40,985 bases of DNA from Deltaproteobacteria bacterium (GCA_016210115.1 JACQUW010000105.1:1-40985); one strand, 5' to 3'; counted from the first letter of the stretch, positions 8,655 through 16,422 are shown. Made by a program: numbers and translations. The notes: generated by a model from the sequence alone, not told the origin.

Positions 8655-9115
8655 ACTTGTCTGTCCCCTCGAAATGTGGCGCGGTTAGCGGGTGCGCCGC
8701 TCGGGTTTTTCCCGCAAGATTCGCTAAAATCACAAAGAAGACGAACGAGAGGCAAAAAGGATGCAAGAGAAAGGTGCGACGGTTGAATAAGCGAATACCA
8801 GGAACAAGCCTCTCCGGTTGCGGGCAAGGGGCTCTGCGGGGATGTTGAGCGCTACGGTTCAAAAACGTTCAAACCGTTTAACTTTTGAAGGAATGGAAGT
8901 GCTTTGAACGACTTGGACGATTCGCAGAGATGATATTTATGAACCGTCTCGTAATATTCCGTATTAAATCCCTCCCCACCTCCCTTTGCCAAAGGGAGGA
9001 GTTCCCCTCTTTTGAAAAGAAGAGGTTAGGGGAGATTCTTTGAAATTCATGTCAACTCAATTCTGAGGCCCTTAGGCCCTTAATAAGGATAAGGTTTTGC
9101 TCTGAATCGTTCGAG
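8655..9115. other. 461-base intergenic region with hairpins, no gene
   Basis: No supported coding sequence lies between the sigma factor and the permease, both on the minus strand. It contains the paired hairpins annotated at 8979-9032. At 8713-8721, CGCAAGATT resembles half of the 9743-9758 palindrome. No sigma-54 match was found between that site and the permease start. Confidence 0.6.
8979..9032. repeat. Two adjacent hairpins resembling an interspersed intergenic repeat
   Basis: The first hairpin has 10-base arms, CCTCCCTTTG (8979-8988) and CAAAGGGAGG (8990-8999). The second, 9004-9032, pairs CCCC/GGGG and CCTCTT/AAGAGG around a TTTTGAAAA loop. Units of this wording (CCTCCC, CCCCTCTTTTG, GAGGTTAGGGGAG) are common as dispersed repeats in many bacterial genomes. 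No second copy is present in this window. The lack of a T-run argues against a classic terminator. Confidence 0.55.
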
Positions 9116-9670
9116 CTAGCAGCCAGGTTCGCGCGGGACATGGCAGCAAACCTTGCCGGCCTCATCGAAGCGAATCTGGCATTTACTGATCATGCATTCG
9201 CGCAGCCTTTTGCGCGCGCGGAGAATGCGCGATTTTACCGCAGGCAGGCTCAGGCCGTGTGCTTCGGCAAACTCCTGCTGTTTAACGCCTTCTATGTCGC
9301 ATTGCTGTAGAATTGCACGATCGTCTTCCGACAGTTCCGGCAAGACGCGCGTCAGGCATTCTGACAGGGCGTCGATCGGGCGCCGATCGTTAGGCGGTTG
9401 GATCAAATCCTGGGGCAATGGGCCGGTTCTTTTTTCAAGGCGCCAATGGTCGAGCAGCGCATTGCGGGTCACCTGAAACAGCCAGGCTCGTGGGTTGTCG
9501 AGGCTGCAGAAGCCTTGTCCTTGCCGCAATGCCTTGATGAAAACCTCTTGCAAAAGGTCCTCCGCCACCTGCTTGTCCGATAAACGGCGCGTCAGGTACC
9601 CCCAGAGTTCGCTTTCGTGTTCATCCCAGGCGTTCAGCACGCACTCGAACGATTGAGTTGCCGTAGCCAT
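9116..9670 (-). CDS. ECF-type RNA polymerase sigma factor with cysteine-rich tail (SigZ-like)
   Basis: This 184-residue protein has sigma region 2 at about residues 15-85 (ELWGYLTRRLSDKQVAEDLLQEVFIKAL) and region 4 at about 110-160 (LPELSEDDRAILQQCDIEGVKQQEFAEAHGL, then VKSRILRARKRL). The last 27 residues carry five cysteines in C-x4-C, CC and a terminal C. Such a tail, found in SigZ-like factors, could bind metal or thiol and substitute for an anti-sigma factor; that is inference. No anti-sigma gene is adjacent. It is upstream of, and on the same strand as, the permease and redox genes but 461 bases away, so it may control them. A sigma-70-like promoter precedes it. Confidence 0.9.
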   Translation of the reverse strand: MATATQSFECVLNAWDEHESELWGYLTRRLSDKQVAEDLLQEVFIKALRQGQGFCSLDNPRAWLFQVTRNALLDHWRLEKRTGPLPQDLIQPPNDRRPIDALSECLTRVLPELSEDDRAILQQCDIEGVKQQEFAEAHGLSLPAVKSRILRARKRLRECMISKCQIRFDEAGKVCCHVPREPGC

Positions 9671-9689
9671 TCCTTTTCAGACCTGGCAA

Positions 9690-9718
9690 GAAATATGCCT
9701 GCATGCGGAGCTTGTCAA
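9690..9718 (-). promoter_or_regulatory. Sigma-70-like promoter for the ECF sigma factor gene
   Basis: On the minus strand TTGACA (9718-9713) is followed after 17 bases by TATTTC (9695-9690), close to the start codon at 9670. The -35 is perfect and the -10 is a 4/6 match. The gap to the start codon is only about 19 bases, which implies a very short leader. Confidence 0.5.
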
Positions 9719-9742
9719 AGGGTATAAATACAGCCGCTGGTT

Positions 9743-9758
9743 TTCGCAATCTTGCGAA
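9743..9758. promoter_or_regulatory. Perfect palindrome TTCGCAATCTTGCGAA, candidate activator site
   Basis: The 7-base arms TTCGCAA and TTGCGAA are separated by TC. Its centre lies about 129 bases upstream of the -24 element at 9879, a normal distance for a sigma-54 enhancer site. Further TTGCGAA half-sites follow at 9783-9789 and, inverted, 9834-9840. Related 16-mers occur at 11966-11981 (12/16), 14868-14883 (14/16) and 30387-30402 (13/16), each upstream of a sigma-54-like promoter. Confidence 0.5.
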
Positions 9759-9877
9759 TGAACTCAGCGTACAAATCTACAGTTGCGAATACTCGCCAGT
9801 CTCAGATCGAACCAAAAATTTCCAAGTTGTTGTTTCGCAAGAGTAAACGCGCTCCCTGGCGACTCCAGACTTTCGGT

Positions 9878-9893
9878 TGGCGTTTTTATTGCT
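9878..9893 (+). promoter_or_regulatory. Sigma-54-like promoter upstream of the 10.0 kb fragment
   Basis: TGGCGTT-TTTA-TTGCT has GG and GC exactly 10 bases apart and a full TTGC plus T at the -12 element; the -24 element matches TGGC only. It lies about 135 bases before the ATG at 10027. The enhancer-like palindrome upstream adds support. Confidence 0.45.
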
Positions 9894-10026
9894 CGCTCAA
9901 CTCGTTCGTTGGATCGGTCCCGTCATTTCCAATAGGGTAAACCAATGAGGTATTCATAAATTTTTTTCGTTGGGATCAAAGTGAGCAACGTCTCAGTGAG
10001 TTGGGAGCGCGAAGAGGACAGCTTCC

Positions 10027-10545
10027 ATGAACCTTGAAAAGCGAAGAGCGCATGCGTGGTGGGTGGCTTCGCTCCCAGTCACTGTTCTGGTCGCCAATTT
10101 ATTCGCTCTTGCCCTGATGTACGCTTACAGCACTCTGAATCTCCGGCCCTTTATGCCCTCGCATGCTCCTTTTGAAATCCTCGGGCAGCGCATGGTCACA
10201 TTCGTTGGCTTCCTGTTTCTTTTACCAATGACAGCGACCCTCATCTATCTCTGGCCCGTGCTTAAGTGAAGTGGGTGCGTGCAGGCGAGTCAGAAGCGGA
10301 GGCGGCGCCCAAAATTATTCGAAAAGCCGCTAATGCTCCCGCTGTTTTGGCTCTTTTTACTGCTGCGGGTTGGGGAGTGGTCAGCGTCGTTACTTTGATG
10401 CGCGTTTATCTGTTACCGTCCGATATGACGATCGGTGCGTGGTTGCATTTCTTCATCCGTCCCATTCTCACGGGACTGGTCGCGACAACCGGCGTGTACT
10501 TCGTTACGGAATTTATTTCCCGATGGCGGAGCGTATGGCCGGTTG
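10027..10545 (+). pseudogene. Membrane sensor-like N-terminal fragment, frameshifted and truncated
   Basis: Two overlapping frames (10027-10269 and 10266-10568) read as one protein split by a 5-base tandem duplication, AAGTGAAGTG at 10264-10273. Removing one AAGTG restores ...YLWPVLKWVRAGE... without interruption. The joined product has about four hydrophobic segments and ends at ...TEFISRWRSVWPV. Homology then stops, at the point where an ArsA fragment on the other strand also stops. It resembles the membrane N-terminus of sensor proteins, possibly a class III adenylate cyclase; that is a weak recognition. Alternatively the frames are two small coupled membrane proteins (overlap GTGA). It has its own sigma-54-like promoter. 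Confidence 0.5.
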
Positions 10546-10978
10546 GCGCTGTGTCGAATAAAACATGATCGAACTGGCGAGAAACTTCGTCATCGGCGAG
10601 AAATCCTGAGAACTGGTCGAAAGCGGCGATCTCCACCGAACAGGCGCTGGCGAGTCGTTCCTCCATACGCGCCACCTCGGCCTCGGGGAGTACTCCTTTA
10701 TAGGGGGCGATCAAACGTTCGCGGTACTCCTTCGCTGCTGCCTGAGGATCGATGTTCAGGGCAAAGAGCCTTGACACAGGAAGGATAGGTGTGGGGCGTG
10801 GTGACAAGGCAACGCCGAGCACGGCGTCGAGGTTTGAGGCTGGGTCCGTGCTGACGATCAGCACGTTTCTGCCTCGGTCTGCGAGGGTGACAGCGCTCGC
10901 ACAGGCGATGGATGTCTTCCCCACACCGCCTTTACCGGCGAAGAAAAGGTAACGTGCTGCGTTATCGATGAAGATCAT
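10406..10978 (-). pseudogene. arsA: ArsA arsenite-pump ATPase, N-terminal fragment
   Basis: The first 151 residues are a good ArsA/GET3 N-terminus: P-loop FFAGKGGVGKTSIACASAV (about 11-29), then VLIVSTDPASNL (switch I) and VLFDTAPTGHTLR (switch II, ending near residue 151). The frame then runs about 40 residues antisense to the neighbouring membrane-gene fragment and stops at 10406. ArsA is normally 300 to 600 residues, so at least half is gone, including the region that closes the ATP site and the metal-binding cysteines. It should be non-functional. The homologous part ends at about 10526. The gene points away from all other ars genes, so it is a relic of a third arsenic locus. Confidence 0.85.
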
Positions 10979-11334
10979 GAGATCTCGTCCTGCTCCGAGC
11001 CTTCACCCCTGCTGCCGGGGGTACTTTGCCGCTGATATCTGCATATAGGCAACATGCAGAGTGACTTTTTGGAGCGACCGTGCAATCGTTTCCAGATAGC
11101 TCTCACTGTTATCCCATCTTCTCTATCATAAGCGTGTCGAGAAAATGGCGCGGGACTGGATAAAGTGACAAGCGCCTCGATGTCGATCACTCCCAGAAAT
11201 CCAGTGGGATTTTGAGCAGCCAGGCTAAGAAGCGAGCGTAGGGCACGACTTCCTCCCACCTTTGACCCCCCAAGCGGCATCAACTCTCTTGGCCGGAAGT
11301 ACCATGCGCACCACGCTCGCAGTCAAGCGTATCT
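10979..11334. other. 356-base stretch, no recognised gene
   Basis: A minus-strand frame (10975-11283, 102 codons) ends in a TGA that overlaps the arsA ATG as ATGA. That would fit a translationally coupled upstream partner such as ArsD. The translation, however, lacks the ArsD cysteines and looks like no known family. I treat it as probable non-coding or decayed sequence. Confidence 0.4.
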
Positions 11335-11835
11335 TCAGTCCACCTTGACCTTGATCTCTTTCTTTTTTGCCTCCTCCGTCTTGGGTAGTCTGATTTCTAA
11401 GATGCCGTTTTTGAATGAGGCTTTGACTTTTTCCGCATGGATGTCTTTGGGCAACTCGAGGGTCCTGACGAAAGAGCCGTAGGAGCGTTCGCATTTGTAG
11501 TAGTTCTCTTCTTTGACCTCTTCTTTTTTTTTCTTCTCTCCTTTGATGGTTAGCGTGCTGTTCGTGAGATTGACTTCAATGTTGTCTTTATCCATGCCGG
11601 GTAGCTCGGCCTTAACAACGATGTCGTCCTTGTCTTCATAAAGATCTACGGCTGGCGCGGAGATCTCCAGTGCGGCTGGCGGTGACCACCTCTCGGGCCA
11701 CCAGGGGCGTGTTCTTCTCCCGAAGAAGTCGTCCATCATCCGCTCCATGTCCGGTTCCCAGCCGCTGAAACCCATGAACGGACGCCACGGGGTCACCGAT
11801 TTAGCCTCCTTTGCCTTCTGTTTTTCTTCTGCCAT
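11335..11835 (-). CDS. Small heat-shock protein, Hsp20/alpha-crystallin family
   Basis: This 166-residue chaperone holds unfolding proteins in a refoldable state in the cytoplasm. The alpha-crystallin domain runs from about residue 60 (PAVDLYEDKDDIVVKAELPG) through LTIKGEKK and CERSYGSFVRTLELP to FKNGILEIRLPK. The basic tail is rich in Lys/Glu. ATG 11835 has AAGGAGGG upstream; an earlier frame start at 11853 has no such support. It is divergent from ppsA, sharing a 279-base control region with two sigma-54-like promoters, one of them a near-perfect match 55 bases upstream of this gene. It is not closely similar to the broken Hsp20 at 15109. Confidence 0.93.
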   Translation of the reverse strand: MAEEKQKAKEAKSVTPWRPFMGFSGWEPDMERMMDDFFGRRTRPWWPERWSPPAALEISAPAVDLYEDKDDIVVKAELPGMDKDNIEVNLTNSTLTIKGEKKKKEEVKEENYYKCERSYGSFVRTLELPKDIHAEKVKASFKNGILEIRLPKTEEAKKKEIKVKVD

Positions 11836-11889
11836 GGTTATTCCCTCCTTCAATGATTTGATTTTGGATTCGTCATCTCCATGGTTTAC

Positions 11890-11904
11890 GCAATCACCGT
11901 GCCA
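11890..11904 (-). promoter_or_regulatory. Sigma-54 promoter for hsp20 (best match in window)
   Basis: On the minus strand TGGCACG-GTGA-TTGC matches the sigma-54 consensus TGGCACG-N4-TTGC at all eleven fixed positions with GG-N10-GC spacing. It sits about 55 bases before the hsp20 start codon. I found no CIRCE element or sigma-32 promoter near this gene, so sigma-54 control of this chaperone is the best reading. Confidence 0.7.
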
Positions 11905-11950
11905 CTTTATCCTCTTGATATTCGGGTTTACACGCCTCGATTTTCGCAGA

Positions 11951-11981
11951 GCCGAAAAACTTTTCGGCGTAAGATTGCAAA
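11951..11981. promoter_or_regulatory. Palindromes between divergent hsp20 and ppsA promoters
   Basis: GCCGAAAAACTTTTCGGC (11951-11968) is a perfect inverted repeat with 8-base arms. It overlaps by three bases GGCGTAAGATTGCAAA (11966-11981), which matches 12 of 16 positions of the 9743-9758 palindrome. The pair is about 71 bases from the hsp20 -24 element and 86 bases from that of ppsA, so one activator site could serve both. Binding is inference. Confidence 0.45.
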
Positions 11982-12058
11982 TGTGCCAAAAACGCTTAGC
12001 CGCGAGCCGCAGATCCAGAAAAAAAGGTTCTACTTCGGCTTTTTTCTTGAGAGCTTGA

Positions 12059-12073
12059 TGGCATCACTCTTGC
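12059..12073 (+). promoter_or_regulatory. Sigma-54-like promoter for ppsA
   Basis: TGGCATC-ACTC-TTGC has exact GG-N10-GC spacing, a 5/7 match at -24 and a full TTGC at -12. It lies about 40 bases upstream of ATG 12115. Confidence 0.6.
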
Positions 12074-12114
12074 GCTTCTACTTGCATAACTATTGACCAT
12101 GAAGGATTAGGAAG

Positions 12115-14559
12115 ATGAACGAAGCTGAGATGCCGGACCGCTATATCCGGTGGTTTGACCAGATCGGGATGGAGGATATTCCGCTCGTGGGCGGCAAAAA
12201 CGCATCTCTTGGGGAGATGGTTCGCGAGCTGGCGCCCCGAGGAATCAAAGTGCCCAATGGCTTTGCCATTACCGCGGAAGCTTACTGGTATCTCTTGCGT
12301 GCGGCCAAAATCGAGCAGCGAATCAAGGAGATCCTTTTCGGCCTCGACACCCGTGACGCCGCCAACCTCAGACAAAAAGGCAGCGCGGTTCGGCATGTCA
12401 TCATGGCAGCACCGCTGCCGCAAGACCTGCAGCATTCGATTATCGCTGCCTACCGCGAGCTGAGCAAATGTTCGGACGGACCGGTGGACGTCGCGGTCCG
12501 CAGCAGCGCTACGGCTGAAGATTTGCCGGATGCGAGCTTTGCGGGCCAGCAGGAAACCTATCTCAACGTTCAGGGAGATGCAGCCCTCTTGGAAAGCTGC
12601 AAGCGCTGCTTCGCTTCTCTGTTTACCGACCGGGCCATCTCCTATCGGCAGGACAAAGGATTCGACCACTTCACGATCGCGCTATCGATCGGGGTTCAGC
12701 GCATGGTGCGATCCGATCTCGCGTCGTCGGGGGTCATGTTCTCCATCGACACCGAAACCGGCTCTCGGGACATCGTGCTGATCAACGCCGCCTTTGGACT
12801 CGGCGAGAATGTGGTCCAAGGTTCAATCAACCCCGACGAGTATTATGTTTTCAAGCCGACGCTCAAGCAGGGCTTTCGGCCTATTCTGCAAAAACGTCTA
12901 GGCAGCAAAGAATTTAAACTGGTTTACGACATCGGCGGAAGTAAGATGGTGAAAAACATCCCGGTCCCGCCTGACGACCGGTCTCGCTTCGCCATTATCG
13001 ATGACGAGATCCTATCTCTTGCCCGATGGGCTTGCCTCATCGAAGATCATTACAGCCAAAAACGGGGTCAATACACTCCGATGGATATGGAATGGGCCAA
13101 GGACGGACACACGGGAGAACTCTTCATTCTCCAGGCGCGCCCGGAGACGGTTCAGTCACAGAAATCCTTGGATATGGTCGAGGTCTACCATCTAAAAGAA
13201 AAGGGCCAAGCGTTAGTGCGCGGCCGCAGCGTGGGGGAAAAGATCGCTCACGGCCCTGTGCGCGTAGTTAAAAGCGCGCACAACCTCAACGAAGTTCAGC
13301 AAGGCGATATATTGGTCACCGACAAGACCGATCCTGACTGGGAACCGACCATGAAGAAGGCGGCCGCAATTGTCACGAACCGTGGAGGCCGGACCTGCCA
13401 CGCCGCTATTGTAAGCCGCGAGCTTGGACTGCCGGCAATCGTCGGCACGGAGAACGCCACCGAAATATTAAAGGACGGCCAAGCTGTCACGGTTTCCTGT
13501 GCCGAAGGAGAGACCGGATTCGTGTACCAGGGTCTGCTCAAATTTGATGTGCAAGAAATCAAACTTCACGATCTCCCACGGCCCCAGACTAAAGTGATGA
13601 TGAACGTCGGCAATCCAGAGGAGGCTTTTCGTCTCTCCTCCCTCCCAAACGACGGCGTTGGATTGGCGCGGGAAGAATTCATCATTTCGAACTACATCAA
13701 GATCCATCCGCTGGCTCTTCTCGATTTCGAGCGCCTCGAAGACCGCGCGCTACGCGACCAGATCGAACAGCTTACGGTGGGTTGCCAAGACAAATCTCAG
13801 TTCTTCGTGGACAAGTTGGCGCAGGGGGTTGCCATGATTGCCGCAGCTTTCTACCCCAAGGACGTTATTGTCCGACTGAGCGATTTCAAGACCAACGAAT
13901 ACGCGAACTTGATCGGTGGTAAGGGCTACGAACCTGTTGAAGAAAATCCCATGATCGGTTTTCGCGGCGCCTCCCGTTACTACGACCCGCGCTATCAGGC
14001 CGGCTTTGCTCTAGAATGCCGCGCGATGAAAAAAGTACGCGACGAGATGGGCCTCACAAATGTAAAACTGATGATCCCTTTTTGCCGCACGGTTGAGGAG
14101 GGCTGTCGCGTGCTCAGAGAAATGGAAAAACACGGCTTGAAGCGCGGTGAAAATCATCTAGAAGTTTACGTGATGTGCGAGATCCCCAGCAACGTAATTC
14201 TCGCTGACGAATTCGCTGAAATCTTTGACGGCTTCTCCATAGGTTCCAACGACCTCACTCAACTTGTCTTAGGAGTCGATCGCGACTCTGCAATCGTCGC
14301 GCATGTCTTCGACGAGCGTAATGCCGCCGTAAAAACGATGATTGCCAGCGTTATCCGAACCGCCAAAGCAAAAGGGAGAAAAATTGGCATCTGTGGCCAA
14401 GCCCCCAGTGACTATCCGGATTTCGCCGCCTTTCTGGTCGAATTAGGCATTGACAGCATTTCGCTCAATCCGGACGCGGTCATGAAGACAACCTTCAGGA
14501 TCCTGGAGATGGAGGCTTTGCCCGCGGCTCCCCCGGCTGCCGCAGCATCCGGTGCATGA
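12115..14559 (+). CDS. ppsA: Phosphoenolpyruvate synthase (pyruvate, water dikinase)
   Basis: This 814-residue enzyme makes phosphoenolpyruvate from pyruvate and ATP, the entry to gluconeogenesis. Domains in order are an N-terminal ATP-grasp (VGGKNASLGEMV, SSATAEDLPDASFAGQQET, GLGENVVQGSINPDEY) and a swivelling phosphohistidine domain with GGRTCHAAIVSRELG, catalytic H429. A PEP/pyruvate TIM barrel ends in GICGQAPSDYP with C760. Length is normal. GGATTAGGA precedes ATG 12115. It is divergent from hsp20 and has its own sigma-54-like promoter. Its role in a stress cluster may be to restart carbon flow after stress (inference). The C-terminal Ala/Pro-rich tail is unremarkable. Confidence 0.95.
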   Translation: MNEAEMPDRYIRWFDQIGMEDIPLVGGKNASLGEMVRELAPRGIKVPNGFAITAEAYWYLLRAAKIEQRIKEILFGLDTRDAANLRQKGSAVRHVIMAAPLPQDLQHSIIAAYRELSKCSDGPVDVAVRSSATAEDLPDASFAGQQETYLNVQGDAALLESCKRCFASLFTDRAISYRQDKGFDHFTIALSIGVQRMVRSDLASSGVMFSIDTETGSRDIVLINAAFGLGENVVQGSINPDEYYVFKPTLKQGFRPILQKRLGSKEFKLVYDIGGSKMVKNIPVPPDDRSRFAIIDDEILSLARWACLIEDHYSQKRGQYTPMDMEWAKDGHTGELFILQARPETVQSQKSLDMVEVYHLKEKGQALVRGRSVGEKIAHGPVRVVKSAHNLNEVQQGDILVTDKTDPDWEPTMKKAAAIVTNRGGRTCHAAIVSRELGLPAIVGTENATEILKDGQAVTVSCAEGETGFVYQGLLKFDVQEIKLHDLPRPQTKVMMNVGNPEEAFRLSSLPNDGVGLAREEFIISNYIKIHPLALLDFERLEDRALRDQIEQLTVGCQDKSQFFVDKLAQGVAMIAAAFYPKDVIVRLSDFKTNEYANLIGGKGYEPVEENPMIGFRGASRYYDPRYQAGFALECRAMKKVRDEMGLTNVKLMIPFCRTVEEGCRVLREMEKHGLKRGENHLEVYVMCEIPSNVILADEFAEIFDGFSIGSNDLTQLVLGVDRDSAIVAHVFDERNAAVKTMIASVIRTAKAKGRKIGICGQAPSDYPDFAAFLVELGIDSISLNPDAVMKTTFRILEMEALPAAPPAAAASGA

Positions 14560-14867
14560 CTTTCTTCTAAAGCAAAGAGGTTGTCTTTCCGCCTCGAAGC
14601 TGGCGATTCCGGCCGGATTGCAGAGAGTGCGCGGTATAGACAGTTAAACAGACCAGACGTTACTCTTTGCAAACTCGATTATCTCAGGAATAGAACCTGC
14701 AGATTCCAAAAGCGCGTTTTGTCTTTCCTCTTCCGGTGCGCTTGTTCAGTCTAATTCCTGATGACGGTCGGGAATCAAATCCATACATCACGATTGGCAG
14801 CGCATGCGCAACAAAAATTCAGCCCGTTTTATTATTGTCCTAGCATTGACAGCATCGCGCGCGGCTA

Positions 14868-14883
14868 TTTGCACTCTTGCGAA
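14868..14883. promoter_or_regulatory. Enhancer-like site TTTGCACTCTTGCGAA
   Basis: It matches 14 of 16 positions of the palindrome at 9743-9758. The centre is about 60 bases upstream of the -24 element at 14936. The right half ACTCTTGCGAAAC also occurs, inverted and identical over 13 bases, at 9832-9844. Confidence 0.45.
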
Positions 14884-14934
14884 ACATACAGGCCCAGCGG
14901 ACGGAGAGAACGGAACATGTGAGTGTGATTTTCG

Positions 14935-14949
14935 TGGCATAACCATTGC
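14935..14949 (+). promoter_or_regulatory. Sigma-54-like promoter for the second hsp20
   Basis: TGGCATA-ACCA-TTGC has exact GG-N10-GC spacing, a 5/7 match at -24 and a full TTGC at -12. It precedes the GTG start at 15109 by about 160 bases. Confidence 0.55.
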
Positions 14950-15108
14950 GTTTAATTTCTCTTAGGTAGTTGGACCACGGTCCGGGGCGAGTGGTGCTTC
15001 TTTTAGCAGGGGAGGCTAGCCGACTTAGAAAAGCGCCGTTTGTTGCAAACGATTCGGACTGTCCTCCTGGCGTTCAAACGGAGATGGAAGCAAACGGGAG
15101 AACACGCA

Positions 15109-15567
15109 GTGGCAAAGAAACGCAATGAGCCATTCTCTTTTCCAATCCCGCTCTCGCATGAAGTGGAACGTTTATTCGATGAAATGATTCATCGTCCATG
15201 GGGATCTGCACGTGAGGCTCGCGGATGGAATCCCTCGGTGGATCTGTACGAAGCGGCTGACGCGTTCGTGCTCGAAGCCGATCTTCCCGGCGTTAAAGCC
15301 GAGAATGTTAAGGTGGAAGTGCAGAATGGCGACCTTGTACTTCAGGGCCAGTGATTCCTGGATCAAAACCACCGTGACGAGCATTTCCAAATCATGGAGC
15401 GCGGTTCCGGTTTTTTTGTCAGACAGATGAAGCTTCCACAGCCGGTGGACAAACAGAATATCCGAGTCGAATTCGAGGATGGAGTGCTACGAGTTGTTCT
15501 ACCGAAGTCCAAAAAAGGAAACCCAAAAAACCATGACACAAGCGGCCAAGGTCGAGACAGAGTCTAG
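15109..15567 (+). pseudogene. Second Hsp20 gene interrupted by one in-frame TGA
   Basis: The frame runs from GTG 15109 (GGGAG 8 bases upstream) to TGA at 15352-15354, giving MAKKRNEPFSFPIPLSHEVE... up to GDLVLQGQ. It then continues in the same frame, still clearly alpha-crystallin, to TAG at 15565-15567: DQNHRDEHFQIMERGSG, QMKLPQPVDKQNIRVEFEDG, LRVVLPKSKK. So only one codon is wrong. The expected residue at this point of Hsp20 proteins is usually arginine, so CGA to TGA is the likely change. TGA is an ordinary stop in neighbouring genes, so a recoded genetic code is not supported. A truncated 81-residue product would lack the second half of the beta-sandwich. The promoter region appears intact. 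Confidence 0.85.
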
Positions 15568-15607
15568 GGTGGAAACTCTCGGCACCGCATCAGAACGCAG
15601 GGTCACG

Positions 15608-16393
15608 ATGACTTCACCCAGCGATCTTACACCGGAACGCGTGCGCGAGTTGGGCGGCAAGATGATTACGATTCTCGATCTGGCCGGCTCTCCTGTCGGA
15701 GTCCGCTTGCTGTTTGACGAGTCGAAAAGTCCGACCGGCGCTCAGGCATTGAAACATCACCGCTATTGTCAGGCCGTCATGAAGGCGCGCAAAGGCGAGC
15801 ACGTGATGCTCGATAAGGAAGGCTTGTCCTGTCCCGCCGCTGCCGCCGCGTTCGGGTTCAAGCCGCTTCCTGCGCAGCCAAAATCGGGCAAAGGCCTCGT
15901 CGGATTCGGTATCGTGGCCGACCCGGCAGTAGGCTGGAAAATCTTCGAGCAGATGCCGCATCTCGATCCAGGCGCACTAAAATTGCTCGACGTGTTTCCG
16001 TTGGAAAAGGCCGAGTCGGTACCCGACATCGTCGTGGTCGAAGATACCGTCGAAACACTCATGTGGCTGACGCTGGCCTACCTGCACGCCACTGGCGGTG
16101 AGCGGGTGTCCGGCACCACTGCGATCCTGCAAGCCGTCTGCGCGGACTCTACGATTGTTCCCTACACCCAGCAGCGACTGAATTTCGGCTATGGCTGTTA
16201 TGGCTGCCGCGAGGCGACGGACATCGGGCCGAACGAAACAGTCGTCGGATTTCCTGTCTCCTTTCTGGAAGCGATCGTCAAACATCTGGAATTCTTGCAC
16301 GAGAAAGCCATGCCTATCTCGGGATCGAAGCGGGCGCTGGCCGCGTTGGAGGGGAGACAGCCCGACTCGGACAAAAAAGGGCCTGGCGCATAA
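15608..16393 (+). CDS. DUF169 family protein
   Basis: This 261-residue protein belongs to DUF169, whose function is unknown. Recognisable parts are GKMITILDLAGSPVGVRLLF near the start, HRYCQAVMKARKGEHVMLDKEGLSCPAAAAAFG in the middle, and LNFGYGCYGCREATD with a CxxC pair late. These cysteines could bind metal or an Fe-S cluster (inference). The frame is open back to 15479, with other starts at 15479 and 15533. I prefer ATG 15608 because family members begin about there and the earlier sequence overlaps the hsp20 frame. It is followed 29 bases later by a SufC/SufB-like pair, so an Fe-S role is plausible. Confidence 0.8.
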   Translation: MTSPSDLTPERVRELGGKMITILDLAGSPVGVRLLFDESKSPTGAQALKHHRYCQAVMKARKGEHVMLDKEGLSCPAAAAAFGFKPLPAQPKSGKGLVGFGIVADPAVGWKIFEQMPHLDPGALKLLDVFPLEKAESVPDIVVVEDTVETLMWLTLAYLHATGGERVSGTTAILQAVCADSTIVPYTQQRLNFGYGCYGCREATDIGPNETVVGFPVSFLEAIVKHLEFLHEKAMPISGSKRALAALEGRQPDSDKKGPGA

Positions 16394-16422
16394 GCACGCG
16401 GGCAGAGAGAACGTAGGTGGTC

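Larger units (their letters stand above)
9671..10026. other. 356-base regulatory region between the sigma factor and the 10.0 kb fragment
   Basis: No gene is present. The region contains a minus-strand sigma-70-like promoter, a perfect 16-base palindrome (9743-9758), a TTGCGAA half-site at 9783-9789 and an inverted half-site at 9834-9840. A sigma-54-like -24/-12 promoter at 9878-9893 points at the gene fragment starting at 10027. These are described in their own entries. Confidence 0.6.
14560..15108. other. 549-base control region ahead of the second hsp20
   Basis: No supported gene lies here. It contains the enhancer-like site 14868-14883 and the sigma-54-like promoter 14935-14949. A Shine-Dalgarno GGGAG (15096-15100) serves the GTG at 15109. 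The first 300 bases after ppsA show no clear terminator. Confidence 0.6.

Noticed and set aside
8548..8862. Minus-strand frame extending upstream of the permease
   Set aside because: The frame overlaps the permease out of frame, with a low-complexity, non-family translation and no Shine-Dalgarno.
8979..9032. Possible CRISPR or terminator signal
   Set aside because: There are only two dissimilar hairpins with no repeat-spacer periodicity and no T-run.
10975..11283. Frame ending in an ATGA overlap with arsA as a possible arsD
   Set aside because: It has none of the ArsD cysteine pairs or fold wording; the ATGA overlap alone is not enough.
15352..15354. TGA as selenocysteine or reassigned codon
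   Set aside because: No SECIS-like hairpin was recognised, the expected residue is Arg rather than Cys or Sec, and TGA ends several neighbouring genes.
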